From Nocardioides currus (GTDB taxonomy: Bacteria > Actinomycetota > Actinomycetes > Propionibacteriales > Nocardioidaceae), in contig NZ_PYXZ01000002.1 in NCBI RefSeq assembly GCF_003057875.1, forward strand, positions 248,254 to 312,253: a stretch of DNA of 64,000 bases, in the 5' to 3' direction. The notes below the pieces were generated by a model, which saw nothing but the letters and a program-made list of their open reading frames with translations, had not been told where the DNA came from and ran no database searches. A program made the position numbers and the translations under genes. Positions 36,643 through 44,902 of the stretch are shown here, in pieces (the stretch's first letter is position 1; each line of letters opens with the position of its first letter).

Positions 36643-36992
36643 GCGTCCCACCCGCTCTCGACGAGCCGCACGGCCTCCGCCCGGGTCAGGCCTCGCCGAC
36701 GACAGGCCAGGACGTACGCCGCCGCGGCGTCGCGCACGTCGCTGCCGGCGTGCGACGAGGTCACGAACGTGCCGCGCCGTCCCTCGGTGGCGACGAGCCC
36801 GTCCGCCTCGAGCTCCTTGTAGACCCGCGCCACCGTGTTGACCGCGAGCCCCACCTCGCCCGCCAGTCCCCGGACGGTGGGGAGCCGGGTGCCGGCCGGC
36901 AGCCCGCCGGACGCGATCAGCGCGGCGACCTGGCTGCGGACCTGTTCGAACGGCGGGGTCTGCGACGCGTGGTCGACCGGGTCCAGCTGCAT
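36639..36992 (-). CDS. GntR family transcriptional regulator, short YtrA-like
   Basis: 117 residues. Winged helix-turn-helix (LPTVRGLAGEVGLAVNTVARVYKELEADGLV) fills residues 10-80; the C-terminal part is only about 35 residues, too short for a FadR or HutC ligand domain, so it is of the YtrA type. It is the first gene of a two-gene unit with the reductase. A TAGGGT -10 box lies six bases before its ATG. Confidence 0.9.
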   Translation of the reverse strand: MQLDPVDHASQTPPFEQVRSQVAALIASGGLPAGTRLPTVRGLAGEVGLAVNTVARVYKELEADGLVATEGRRGTFVTSSHAGSDVRDAAAAYVLACRRRGLTRAEAVRLVESGWDA

Positions 36993-37036
36993 GCAGCGAC
37001 CCTACGGCGAGGTCGCGCGTGGTAGACCTCGGTGTC
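36993..37036. promoter_or_regulatory. Divergent promoter region, GntR gene / PfkB gene
   Basis: On the minus strand TAGGGT (36999-37004) stands six bases from the GntR ATG, a leaderless arrangement. On the plus strand TAGACC (37022-37027) is a weaker -10 for the sugar kinase ATG at 37037. GTCGCTGCATGCAGCGAC (36983-37000) is a perfect nine-base palindrome spanning the GntR start codon; it is a good candidate operator for the GntR protein itself. Confidence 0.55.
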
Positions 37037-37951
37037 ATGGAACAGGTCGTGCTGGTCGTGGGTGAGGCGCTCGTCGACGTCGTGCGGGCCCGTGACGGGT
37101 CGGTTCGCGACCATCCCGGTGGCAGCTCGGCCAACGCGGCGGTGGCGCTGGCCAGGCTGGGTCGCCCGGTGCGCTTCGTGACCGCCTACGCCGACGACGA
37201 CCACGGACGCCTGCTCGCGGAGCACCTCGGCGACAACGGCGTCCGGCTGGGCAGCGACCCGGTGATCCTGGAGCGGACCGCGACGGCGATCGCGACCCTG
37301 GCGGAGTCGGGCGCGGCGACGTACGTCTTCGACATCGACTGGCGCATCGGACCGGTGTCGCTGGAGGGCGACGAACCGGTGGCCGTCGTCTTCGGCTCGA
37401 TCGGTGCCGCGCTGGAGCCGGGCGCGGAGGACGTGGCGCGCCTGGTCGGGCAGCACCGCGCCACGGCCCTGACGGTCTTCGACGTCAACGCCCGTCCGGC
37501 CATCACCGGCACCAGCAAGGCGGTGGTGGCGCGGGTCGAGGCGATGGCCGCCCTGGCCGACGTGGTGAAGGCCAGCGACGAGGACCTCGAGGCGCTGTGG
37601 CCCGGCCTCGAGCACCGCGAGGTGGCGGCGCGGCTGCTGGACCAGGGCACCGGGGCCGTGGTCGTCACGCTGGGGGAGCGGGGGCTGGCCTGGTTCACGC
37701 CGGACGGCGAGGGAGTGGTGCCGGCCGTGCGCACGGAGGTGGCCGACACCATCGGTGCCGGCGACACCGTCACCGCGGCGATCGTCGACGGCCTCTGGGA
37801 CCTCGGGGTGGTGGGCAGCGCCGCCCGGGGCGGGCTGGCCGCCCTGCGCGCGGAGGACTGGACCGCGGTGCTGGAGCACGCCGGGCGAGCCGCCGCGATC
37901 ACGGTGGGCCGCCCGGGAGGCGACCCACCGTGGCGGCACGAGCTCGGCTAG
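37037..37951 (+). CDS. PfkB family carbohydrate kinase
   Basis: 304 residues from the ATG at 37037; an in-frame GTG at 37019 lies on the probable -10 box and is rejected. PfkB signature 1 appears as HPGGSSANAAVALARLG and signature 2 as DTIGAGDTVTAAI, with the catalytic Asp in GAGD. Length and motifs fit fructokinase-like enzymes that phosphorylate a sugar with ATP, but the substrate is open. Transcribed alone. Confidence 0.88.
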   Translation: MEQVVLVVGEALVDVVRARDGSVRDHPGGSSANAAVALARLGRPVRFVTAYADDDHGRLLAEHLGDNGVRLGSDPVILERTATAIATLAESGAATYVFDIDWRIGPVSLEGDEPVAVVFGSIGAALEPGAEDVARLVGQHRATALTVFDVNARPAITGTSKAVVARVEAMAALADVVKASDEDLEALWPGLEHREVAARLLDQGTGAVVVTLGERGLAWFTPDGEGVVPAVRTEVADTIGAGDTVTAAIVDGLWDLGVVGSAARGGLAALRAEDWTAVLEHAGRAAAITVGRPGGDPPWRHELG

Positions 37952-37967
37952 GTCCGGTCGGTGCTGC

Positions 37968-38531
37968 TCAGCCGGCCGACCAGGCCGGGTCGCGGCCGAT
38001 GAAGCCCATCAGCCGGTCGACCACGGGGGCGTCGTCGGGGACGGGCACCGCGGCGCCGTACTGCCCCGAGCTGCGCAGCATCTCCTCGATGGGCTGCATC
38101 CCCGCGAGCATCGTGGCCGCGAAGTCCTCGTCGAGGCCGTGCGGCTGGCCGGTGGCGGTCGCCAGGTCCCAGGTGTGCATGAAGACGTCGGCGGTGTAGA
38201 ACCGGTCGACGGCGTCCTCGAGCCGCTGGGTGCCGGTGAAGGGGTGGGTGAACTCCTCGTCGCCGCGGGTGTCGATCAGCTCCCGCACCCCGTCGGCGTG
38301 GTGGCGCCACGCAGCGACCGGGTCGTCGGCCACGCCCGGGCCGGCGGGCAGCGTGACACCGCCCGCGGACAGGAAGCCGGGGAACCACTCGACGAGATGG
38401 CCCACCACGTCGCGTGCGGTCCAGCCGGGCACCGGCGCGGGCGCCTCCCAGTCGTGAGTCTGCGCGACGCGGTCGGAGAAGGTGGCCGCCACCGCGCGGT
38501 GGCGCTGGGCCGGGGACTCAGGCAGCGCCAT
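37968..38531 (-). CDS. TIGR03086-type DinB-like metal-binding protein
   Basis: 187 residues. The mycothiol-dependent maleylpyruvate isomerase/DinB helical bundle shows as GWTARDVVGHLVEWFPGFL near the start and YTADVFMHTWDLATATG in the second half; the His residues in these two segments are the expected metal ligands. It overlaps the SRPBCC gene by 14 bases, so it is the third gene of the ArsR operon. Substrate unknown. Confidence 0.85.
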   Translation of the reverse strand: MALPESPAQRHRAVAATFSDRVAQTHDWEAPAPVPGWTARDVVGHLVEWFPGFLSAGGVTLPAGPGVADDPVAAWRHHADGVRELIDTRGDEEFTHPFTGTQRLEDAVDRFYTADVFMHTWDLATATGQPHGLDEDFAATMLAGMQPIEEMLRSSGQYGAAVPVPDDAPVVDRLMGFIGRDPAWSAG

Positions 38532-39036
38532 CGGCCAGCACTCCGTCGGCGAGCATCCGGTCGAGCTTGGCGTAGCCCTCGTGCACGCCGACCTCCATGC
38601 CGCTGGACAGCATGCCGTCGCGGCCCTCGAAGGAGTCGCACAGCGAGAAGCCGTGCATCCGGGTGCGGCCGTCGCCGAGGTCCTCGAAGGTCATGGTCTC
38701 CAGGGCGATCGCGTCGGGCATGCCCTCCCAGGTGAACGTCTGCACGATCTTGTCCTCGCCGACGAACGGGAACGTGCCACGGAAGGCGTACTCCTCGCCG
38801 TCGCGCTCGGAGACGTAGCGGTAGGAGCCGAGCGTGCGGCAGTCCCACTGGTCGATGCGGGTCGTCAGGGAGTCGGGACCGACCCACTGCGCGAACAGCT
38901 CCGGGTCGGTGTGGGCGCGCACGAGCTGGCCCGGGGTGGCCTCGAAGTCGCGCCAGATGTGCACGGCGGGCACGTCCTGGTCGGCCTCGATCGCGGCCTC
39001 GGTGTAGCGGGTGTCGGGGTTCTGCACGGCGGTCAT
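38518..39036 (-). CDS. SRPBCC (AHSA1-like) domain protein
   Basis: 172 residues from an ATG at 39036 overlapping the ArsR stop, behind GGAAGGAA. The helix-grip fold opens FEATPGQLVRAHTDPELFAQWVGP, the common start of AHSA1/CalC-like proteins, and ends with YAKLDRMLADG. Pairing of an ArsR regulator with an AHSA1 protein is frequent in actinobacteria, where the second protein is thought to bind a hydrophobic ligand. Confidence 0.9.
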   Translation of the reverse strand: MTAVQNPDTRYTEAAIEADQDVPAVHIWRDFEATPGQLVRAHTDPELFAQWVGPDSLTTRIDQWDCRTLGSYRYVSERDGEEYAFRGTFPFVGEDKIVQTFTWEGMPDAIALETMTFEDLGDGRTRMHGFSLCDSFEGRDGMLSSGMEVGVHEGYAKLDRMLADGVLADGAA

Positions 39037-39398
39037 GATGCGGTTCCTTCCTGCGGGGTCCGGTTGTTCTCTGCGTTCTCTGCGTTCATGGCGGCCAGCA
39101 CGGCGTCGAGGCGGCTGAACCGCTCCTCGGCCTGCCGGCGGTAACGCTCGATCCACTTGGTCATCAGGTCGAACACCTCTGCTTCCAGGTGCACCGGTCG
39201 GCGCTGGGCCTCCCGGGTGCGGCTGACCAGGCCCGCGTCCTCGAGCACCTTGAGGTGCTTGGAGACGGCCTGCAGGCTGACGTCGTACGGCGCCGCCAGG
39301 TCGTTCACCGTCGCGTCGGCCTCCGTCAGCCGGGCGACCATGTCGCGCCGCGTCGGGTCGGCCAGGGCGGCGAAGACCTTGGAGAGCTGGTCGGTCAT
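39033..39398 (-). CDS. ArsR family winged-helix regulator
   Basis: 121 residues from the ATG at 39398, preceded by AAGAAGG; an in-frame TTG at 39416 lies inside the operator and is rejected. The HTH runs through DPTRRDMVARLTEADATVNDLAAPYDVSLQAVSKHLKVLEDAGLV. No metal-binding CxC motif is present, so it belongs to the non-metal ArsR group that controls SRPBCC genes. It should repress its own operon through the two palindromes upstream. Confidence 0.92.
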   Translation of the reverse strand: MTDQLSKVFAALADPTRRDMVARLTEADATVNDLAAPYDVSLQAVSKHLKVLEDAGLVSRTREAQRRPVHLEAEVFDLMTKWIERYRRQAEERFSRLDAVLAAMNAENAENNRTPQEGTAS

Positions 39399-39411
39399 GC
39401 GAGGCACCTTC

Positions 39412-39429
39412 TTCAACTGATTGGTTGAA
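39412..39429 (-). promoter_or_regulatory. ArsR operator O1 (downstream of -10)
   Basis: TTCAAC-TGATTG-GTTGAA, a perfect six-base palindrome with a six-base spacer, just before the ribosome site of the regulator gene. It shares the TCAAC-N6-GTTGA core with the second site. Confidence 0.8.
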
Positions 39430-39432
39430 TAA

Positions 39433-39462
39433 AAGGTAGGCCGACCAGAGGATCGTTGTCAA
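39433..39462 (-). promoter_or_regulatory. Promoter of the ArsR-SRPBCC-DinB operon
   Basis: Read on the minus strand, TTGACA (39462-39457), 18 bases, TACCTT (39438-39433). The consensus -35 lies inside the second operator palindrome. Confidence 0.75.
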
Positions 39463-39474
39463 CCGTTCGGTTGA
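39459..39474 (-). promoter_or_regulatory. ArsR operator O2 (over -35)
   Basis: TCAAC-CGTTCG-GTTGA, same core and spacing as O1, with the inner CAACCG/CGGTTG also paired. Binding here would cover the TTGACA element. The centres of the two sites are 46 bases apart. Confidence 0.8.
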
Positions 39475-39481
39475 ACAAGGA

Positions 39482-41137
39482 TCATTCGAGGAAGGAGTGC
39501 ACCAGCGAGACGACCGAGGCGCCCTCGCCGGAGGCCGAGGCCACCCGCTTCATCGAGCCGGAGCGGATGTCGCCGGCGGCGAAGATGCCGGGGACGGTGG
39601 TGGCCAGGTTGGCCGGGGGCCGCCCCTCGGCCCACGCCTCGCCCGGCACGTCACGACCGGTCAGCACGAAGCCGCGCTCGTCGCGGGCGACCTGGTCGGG
39701 CAGCCAGTCGCAGTGCGGCTCGGCGCCCAGGAGGAGGAACACCCCGCGGACGTCGCGCCGGTGGACCTCACCGGTGGTGACGTCCTCGACGTCGACCCAC
39801 TCGAGCCGCTCGGCCCCACCGCCCTCGACGATGCGCGACGACGCCAGCACCTCGATGCGGGGGTTGAAGCCGATCTCCTTGACCAGGTAGTGCGACATGG
39901 TGGCCGCCAGGTCGGGGCGGCGGACCATGATCGTCACGGACCGGGCGAACCGGGACAGGTGCACCGCCGCCTGCCCGGCGCTGTTGCCGCCGCCGACGAC
40001 GATGACGTCGCCGCCCTCCATCTCGCGCGAGGCGGCCATCGCGGCGCCGTAGTGGACGCCGTAGCCGATCCGGGTGTCGATGGACTCGATGCCGATGCGC
40101 CGGTAGGTGACGCCGGTCGCGATCACCACGGCGCGGGCGTGCACGTCGCCGCCCTCGGTGCGCACGACGTGGGGAGCGCCGTCGCGGCCGGGCTCCAGCC
40201 CCAGCACGGGCCACCCGGTGAAGAACCGGGTGCCGAAGCGGATCGCCTGGTTGCGGGCGCGCTGCGCCAGGCGCATCCCGGAGATGCCGCGGGGGAAGCC
40301 GAGGTAGTTGCGGATCATCGAGCTGGTGCCGGCCTGCCCGCCGATCGCCTCGCTCTCGATGGTCACCGTCGACAGCCCCTCGCTCGCCGCGTAGACGCTG
40401 GCGGCGAGCCCGGCCGGCCCGGCGCCGACGACCACCACGTCGACGACCTGGTCGACCTCGATGTCGTCGGGCCGCCCGTAGAGCGTGACGGCGAGGTCGC
40501 GGGTGCTCGTCGGGACGAAGGGGACCGTGGAGTTGAAGGTCTCGACGAGCGGCCACGCGTCGGGCTCGCCGGTGTGGCGCCCGAGCACCTCACGGCCCTC
40601 GTCGCTGTCGGGGTGGAAGACGCCGCAGGGCGCCCCGACCCGGTCGAGGTAGTCCCGCAGCTGGAGCGTCAGCACGTCCTGCTCCGGGGTCACGATGCGC
40701 ACGGAGTAGACCTCGGGCACCGCCACGGTCGCCGCCCAGTCGTTGAGGAGGTCGATGATCGCGGTGTGGAACTCCTCGTCGCGGATCCCGCGGGGCATCA
40801 GGAGGAACGCGTCGTACTTCCCGGTGGCCTGGCCGTGCCGCAGCGCGTCGGCGTCCACGCGGAAGTTCTCCCAGTGCGCCACCACCACGCGGCGCGCGGT
40901 CGGCACCGACTCCCGGATCTTGGCGATCGCGGGATAGACCTCCATGTCCGCGAGCCGCGACTCCAGCACGAACAGGGCGACCTGTCCGCCGCCCTTCAGC
41001 ACGTCGATCGCCTGGTGCTTGGCCTCCATGGCGGTGCGGACGCAGCGGACGTCGTACTCCCGGCTGTAGCGCCAGAACTGCTGCTCGAGGACGTCGAGGT
41101 GCTGGTCGGAGACGAGGATGATCGCCGGGTTGCTCAC
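39482..41137 (-). CDS. Thioredoxin-reductase-like flavoprotein with pseudo-receiver and thioredoxin-like N-terminus
   Basis: 551 residues from a GTG at 41137. Residues 1-130 resemble a response-regulator receiver, with Asp11 but Glu59 (VLES) at the phospho-acceptor site and no Lys in the final MPRG loop. Residues about 140-200 look like a glutaredoxin/thioredoxin-type domain with a lone Cys (GAPCGVF). From about 225 a FAD/NAD(P) reductase follows: VVGAGPAGLAAS, GGQAGTSSMIRNYLGFP, VVGGGNSAGQAA and GIFAAGDIR. The redox CxxC of thioredoxin reductase is absent (YGVHYGAAMAAS at that place), so it cannot be an ordinary thioredoxin reductase. Confidence 0.88.
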   Translation of the reverse strand: MSNPAIILVSDQHLDVLEQQFWRYSREYDVRCVRTAMEAKHQAIDVLKGGGQVALFVLESRLADMEVYPAIAKIRESVPTARRVVVAHWENFRVDADALRHGQATGKYDAFLLMPRGIRDEEFHTAIIDLLNDWAATVAVPEVYSVRIVTPEQDVLTLQLRDYLDRVGAPCGVFHPDSDEGREVLGRHTGEPDAWPLVETFNSTVPFVPTSTRDLAVTLYGRPDDIEVDQVVDVVVVGAGPAGLAASVYAASEGLSTVTIESEAIGGQAGTSSMIRNYLGFPRGISGMRLAQRARNQAIRFGTRFFTGWPVLGLEPGRDGAPHVVRTEGGDVHARAVVIATGVTYRRIGIESIDTRIGYGVHYGAAMAASREMEGGDVIVVGGGNSAGQAAVHLSRFARSVTIMVRRPDLAATMSHYLVKEIGFNPRIEVLASSRIVEGGGAERLEWVDVEDVTTGEVHRRDVRGVFLLLGAEPHCDWLPDQVARDERGFVLTGRDVPGEAWAEGRPPANLATTVPGIFAAGDIRSGSMKRVASASGEGASVVSLVHSFLE

Positions 41138-41227
41138 GGGATCGAGTATGGCGCGACAGCGGTCGTCGCGTCGCGGACGTTCTGCCTCCGTCGATCCTGA
41201 CGGGCCCGGCCACCTAGGATCTGCGGG
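41138..41227. promoter_or_regulatory. Divergent promoter region, flavoprotein / truA
   Basis: Minus strand: CATACT (41150-41145) seven bases before the flavoprotein GTG. Plus strand: TAGGAT (41215-41220) seven bases before the truA GTG. Both imply leaderless mRNAs. Neither has a strong -35. Confidence 0.55.
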
Positions 41228-42058
41228 GTGCGCATCCGGCTCGACCTGTCCTACGACGGGACCGACTTCAACGGCTGGGCGACCCAGCCCACGCTGCGCA
41301 CCGTCCAGAGCGTGCTCGAGGACGCGCTCTCCACGACCCTGCGGCTCCCGGTCCGCGTCGTCTGCGCCGGACGGACGGACACCGGAGTGCACGCCCGCGG
41401 GCAGGTGGTCCACCTCGACGTCGAGCCGGACGTGCTGGCGGCCGCCGCCGGTCGACGACCGGTGTCGGCGCCCGAGTCGCTGGCGCGCCGGCTCAACGGC
41501 ATCCTGCCGCCCGACGTCCGGGTGCGGCGCGCCGTGGAGGCGCCGCCCGGGTTCGACGCGCGGTTCTCCGCGACGTGGCGCCGCTACGCCTACCGCATCG
41601 CGGACCGCGCGGACCTGGTCGACCCCCTCACCCGCCGCCACGTGCTCGCCTGGCCGCGTGCGCTCGACGTCGATGCGATGAACGAGGCGTCCGCGCCGCT
41701 GGTCGGGCTCCAGGACTTCGCCGCCTTCTGCAAGCGGCGCGAGGGAGCCACCACGGTCCGCACCCTGCTCGAGCTCTCGTGGTCACGGGGCGAAGCCGGC
41801 CTGCTCGAGGGGCGGGTGGTCGCCGACGCCTTCTGCCACAGCATGGTCCGCTCGCTGGTGGGCTGCCTGCTGGCCGTCGGCGAGGGCCGCCGCGAGCCCG
41901 CCTGGGCCGCCGGGATCCTGGCCGGCCGCGTCCGCGACCCCGCGGTGGTCGTCGTGCGCCCCCACGGCCTGACCCTCGAGGAGGTCGGCTATCCCGAGGG
42001 CGACGAGCTGGCCGCCCAGGCCGCTCGTGCCCGCAACCCGAGGAGCCCCATCCCGTGA
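41228..42058 (+). CDS. truA: tRNA pseudouridine(38-40) synthase TruA
   Basis: 276 residues from a GTG at 41228. The catalytic Asp51 sits in [10 protein letters not shown], and the opening [13 protein letters not shown] is typical. The enzyme modifies the anticodon arm of many tRNAs. In many actinobacteria truA follows rplQ directly; here 5.6 kb of other genes lie between. Its TGA overlaps the next GTG. Confidence 0.96.
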   Translation: MRIRLDLSYDGTDFNGWATQPTLRTVQSVLEDALSTTLRLPVRVVCAGRTDTGVHARGQVVHLDVEPDVLAAAAGRRPVSAPESLARRLNGILPPDVRVRRAVEAPPGFDARFSATWRRYAYRIADRADLVDPLTRRHVLAWPRALDVDAMNEASAPLVGLQDFAAFCKRREGATTVRTLLELSWSRGEAGLLEGRVVADAFCHSMVRSLVGCLLAVGEGRREPAWAAGILAGRVRDPAVVVVRPHGLTLEEVGYPEGDELAAQAARARNPRSPIP

Positions 42059-42654
42059 CCGAGGACCACTACTTCTCCGCCGACCCCGCCGCGCCCTTCA
42101 CCCGGGAGACGTTCACGGCGCAGGCGTGGGGCCACTCCCTCGAGCTGGCCAGCGCGTCCGGCGTCTTCAGCCGCGGGCACCTCGACCACGCGACCGCCGT
42201 GCTGTTCCGCGAGCTCGAGCCGCCGGTGCAGGGCCAGTTCCTCGACCTGGGCTGCGGGTACGGCGCCATCGGGCTCGCGATCGCCCGCGCCGTACCCCTC
42301 GCGACCGTCACCGCGGTCGACGTCAACGAGCGCGCCCTGCTCCTGGCCAACGAGAACGCCGAGGCCCTGGGCCTCGCCTCGCGCTTCGTCGCGGCCCTGC
42401 CCGAGCAGGTCCCGAGCGACATGACCTTCGACGAGATCTGGTCCAACCCGCCCATCCGGATCGGCAAGGCCGCGTTGCACGAGCTGCTGCTGACGTGGCT
42501 GCCGCGGCTGCGCCCCGACGGGCGGGCCGTCATGGTCGTCGGCAAGAACCTCGGCGCCGACTCGCTGCAGCGCTGGCTGGGCGAGCAGGGCTGGCCCACG
42601 ACGCGGCTCTCCAGCGTCAAGGGGTTCCGGGTGCTGGAGACGCGTCGCGGCTGA
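42055..42654 (+). CDS. RsmC-like class I SAM methyltransferase
   Basis: 199 residues from a GTG at 42055 with AGGAG upstream, overlapping truA. SAM motif I is [12 protein letters not shown]; motif IV is SNPPIRIG, the NPP(F/Y)-type site of guanine-N2 methyltransferases acting on rRNA. The N-terminal half found in E. coli RsmC is missing, as in most actinobacterial versions. rRNA m2G methylation is likely but unproven. Confidence 0.88.
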   Translation: MTEDHYFSADPAAPFTRETFTAQAWGHSLELASASGVFSRGHLDHATAVLFRELEPPVQGQFLDLGCGYGAIGLAIARAVPLATVTAVDVNERALLLANENAEALGLASRFVAALPEQVPSDMTFDEIWSNPPIRIGKAALHELLLTWLPRLRPDGRAVMVVGKNLGADSLQRWLGEQGWPTTRLSSVKGFRVLETRRG

Positions 42655-42663
42655 CGACCGGTC

Positions 42664-42957
42664 TCAGTCGTCGTCGCTCTCGATCTGGGCGATGAGGTCG
42701 TCGGCGTCGGTCTCGACGGCGAAGATCGGCAGGATGCTGATCACCCAGCCGGGCCGCTTGTCCTCGATCTCGTGGGCGAGGTCCCAGGCCTGTTGCGCAC
42801 CGACGGGGCCGAGGCGGACGTACTCACCCTCGTCCTCGCTCTCGTGGTCGGTGTCGATCTCCACGACCCACGTCTCGGACCAGTCGTCGGCGAAGTCGTC
42901 GAAGGTGGTGTCGGCGTCGTCCGGGGTGTCCTCGGCGACCGGGTAGATCAGGGGCAT
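42664..42957 (-). CDS. Small acidic conserved-type hypothetical protein
   Basis: 97 residues, strongly acidic (EDTPDDADTTFDDFADDW), with no signal peptide, membrane helix or Cys. The C-terminal half (WVISILPIFAVETDADDLIAQ) looks folded. I do not recognise the family. It lies alone, convergent with the methyltransferase gene and ten bases from its stop. Confidence 0.7.
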   Translation of the reverse strand: MPLIYPVAEDTPDDADTTFDDFADDWSETWVVEIDTDHESEDEGEYVRLGPVGAQQAWDLAHEIEDKRPGWVISILPIFAVETDADDLIAQIESDDD

Positions 42958-43018
42958 GGCGGGCTCCGTTCGTCAGTGGGCGTGCGCGATCAGCGTGACC
43001 CATCGTGCCAGTGGGTGC

Positions 43019-43774
43019 TCAGGCCGGGCGGGTGGCCACGAGCACGCCGATCTTCTCGATCCGGTGCTCGGGGTTGTCGAACTCGTCGGCCCAGTAGTTG
43101 CCGGCCGCGTGGTCCTCGATCGTGGCGCAGGTCGACAGCGTGATCATCGCCCGCGTCGCCGCCACGCCGGGTCGTCCCGGGACCGCGGCGCGTTGCGCCG
43201 CCAGCGAGGCCCGCGACCGGAAGGACGTCCACCGCGTGCGACGCACCTCGTAGACGTGCACGACGTCGGCCACCCTGATCCGGACCCGGCTGCCGTTCGG
43301 CAGCGACGGCAGATAGCGGAACGGCTCGGTCGAGGAGAGCCGGTGCCCGGTCACGATGTAGTTGCCGATCTCGCCCGGCGCCTCCCCGCCCGACCGGCCG
43401 CGCGGCGAGGCGAGCGAGCCGTCGTTCTGCAGGCGGGTCCCCACGGCGTCGTCGGGTGACCCGCGGTAGCGGACGACCGGGAAGTCCGCGAGGCCGAGTC
43501 GCGGGATCGAGAGGAACGAGCGGGCCGGCTCGGGACGCGCCGGGGTCTCGGTGGCGGGCGGTGTGGGCGAGGGGGACGACGACGTGGGCGTCGACGTCGG
43601 CGTCCGAGTCGGCGACGGTGGTGACGAGGACGGTCCCGTGCTCGTCGACCCGGCCGGGCGGCGAGCCGAGCGCTCGGGCTCGGCCGCGCAGCCCGCTCCC
43701 GCCGCGACGGCCAGCAGCCCCAGCAGCCCCAGCAACGTGGCGGGAAGCGGGGCGGGGCGGCGTGCGCGGGCCAT
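43019..43774 (-). CDS. Class E sortase, lipoprotein-like N-terminus
   Basis: 251 residues. The hydrophobic start runs into VAAGAGCAA, which may be a lipobox, followed by a Ser/Thr/Pro wall-spanning stretch (residues 35-85). The sortase core has His in IVTGHRLS, Cys in ITLSTCAT and Arg in NPEHRIEKIG, the full catalytic set. Class E enzymes anchor LAxTG-type surface proteins to peptidoglycan; no substrate with such a C-terminus is encoded in this window. Confidence 0.9.
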   Translation of the reverse strand: MARARRPAPLPATLLGLLGLLAVAAGAGCAAEPERSARRPAGSTSTGPSSSPPSPTRTPTSTPTSSSPSPTPPATETPARPEPARSFLSIPRLGLADFPVVRYRGSPDDAVGTRLQNDGSLASPRGRSGGEAPGEIGNYIVTGHRLSSTEPFRYLPSLPNGSRVRIRVADVVHVYEVRRTRWTSFRSRASLAAQRAAVPGRPGVAATRAMITLSTCATIEDHAAGNYWADEFDNPEHRIEKIGVLVATRPA

Positions 43775-43820
43775 CCGGCCACGCTAGTCCGGAGACCAAG
43801 CGGCCTGACAGAGTGCAGCC
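43775..43820. promoter_or_regulatory. Divergent promoter region, sortase / aldo-keto reductase
   Basis: TAGCGT on the minus strand (43786-43781) is six bases from the sortase ATG; CAGAGT on the plus strand (43809-43814) is six bases from the reductase ATG. The two -10 boxes are only 22 bases apart, so the promoters must overlap. Confidence 0.5.
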
Positions 43821-44861
43821 ATGACGTACGACGCCGCGCAGGACCGCTACGACCACACCGACTACCGCCTGACCGGCCGCAGCGGGCTCAAGCTCCCGCC
43901 GCTGAGCCTCGGGCTGTGGCAGAACTTCGGCGACGACCGTCCGGAGGAGACGCAGCGGGCGATCCTGCGACGGGCCTTCGACCGCGGCGTGACGCACATC
44001 GACCTGGCGAACAACTACGGCCCGCCGTACGGCCGGGCGGAGGAGAACTTCCGGCGCTACCTCGCCGAGGACTTCAAGCCCTACCGCGACGAGCTCGTCA
44101 TCTCGACCAAGGCGGGCTACGACATGTGGCCGGGGCCCTACGGCCAGGGCGGGGGCGGGCGGAAGTACGTCCTCGCCAGCCTCGACCAGTCGCTGGCCCG
44201 AATGGGCCTCGACTACGTCGACATCTTCTACAGCCACCGCTTCGACCCCGAGACCCCGGTCGAGGAGACGATGATGGCGCTCGACACGGCCGTGCGTTCG
44301 GGGCGCGCGCTCTACGCCGGCATCTCGTCCTACTCCGCAGCCAAGACCCGCGAGGCGGCCGGCATCGCCCGCGACCTCGGGACGCCGCTGCTGATCCACC
44401 AGCCGTCCTACTCGATGCTCAACCGCTGGATCGAGGCCGAGGACGGTGGGCAGAGCCTGCTCGACGAGCTCGAGGAGCAGGGCATGGGGTGCATCGTCTT
44501 CACCGCGCTGGCCCAGGGCCTCCTCACCGACCGCTACCTCGACGGCGTCCCCGACGACTCGCGCGCCGCCCGGGACGACAGCACCATCGCCGGGCTCGAC
44601 GAGGACGTGCTGCGCCGGGTGCGGGCGCTGAACGAGATCGCGCAGCGGCGCGGGCAGAAGCTCGCCCAGCTCGCCCTCCAGTGGGTGCTCCGCGACAACC
44701 GGGTGACCAGCGCGGTCATCGGCGCGAGCAGCGTCGAGCAGCTCGACACCAACCTCGACGCCCTCGACGGCCCGCCCCTGACGGACGAGGAACTCGCCGA
44801 GATCGACCAGCACGCCGTCGAGTCCGGCATCAACCTGTGGGCGAAGTCGACGGAGGACTGA
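43821..44861 (+). CDS. Aldo/keto reductase, YghZ/Gpr-like
   Basis: 346 residues. The AKR tetrad is visible: Asp and Tyr in HIDLANNYGPPYG, Lys in ISTKAGYDMWPGPYG, His in FYSHRFDP. The GPYGQGGGGRKY insertion and overall length match the E. coli L-glyceraldehyde-3-phosphate reductase branch (AKR14). NADPH-dependent reduction of aldehydes such as methylglyoxal is expected. Transcribed alone. Confidence 0.92.
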   Translation: MTYDAAQDRYDHTDYRLTGRSGLKLPPLSLGLWQNFGDDRPEETQRAILRRAFDRGVTHIDLANNYGPPYGRAEENFRRYLAEDFKPYRDELVISTKAGYDMWPGPYGQGGGGRKYVLASLDQSLARMGLDYVDIFYSHRFDPETPVEETMMALDTAVRSGRALYAGISSYSAAKTREAAGIARDLGTPLLIHQPSYSMLNRWIEAEDGGQSLLDELEEQGMGCIVFTALAQGLLTDRYLDGVPDDSRAARDDSTIAGLDEDVLRRVRALNEIAQRRGQKLAQLALQWVLRDNRVTSAVIGASSVEQLDTNLDALDGPPLTDEELAEIDQHAVESGINLWAKSTED

Positions 44862-44902
44862 TCCGCTCGCAACGGATAGCAGGTCCCGCGCGTCTGTGAG
44901 GC

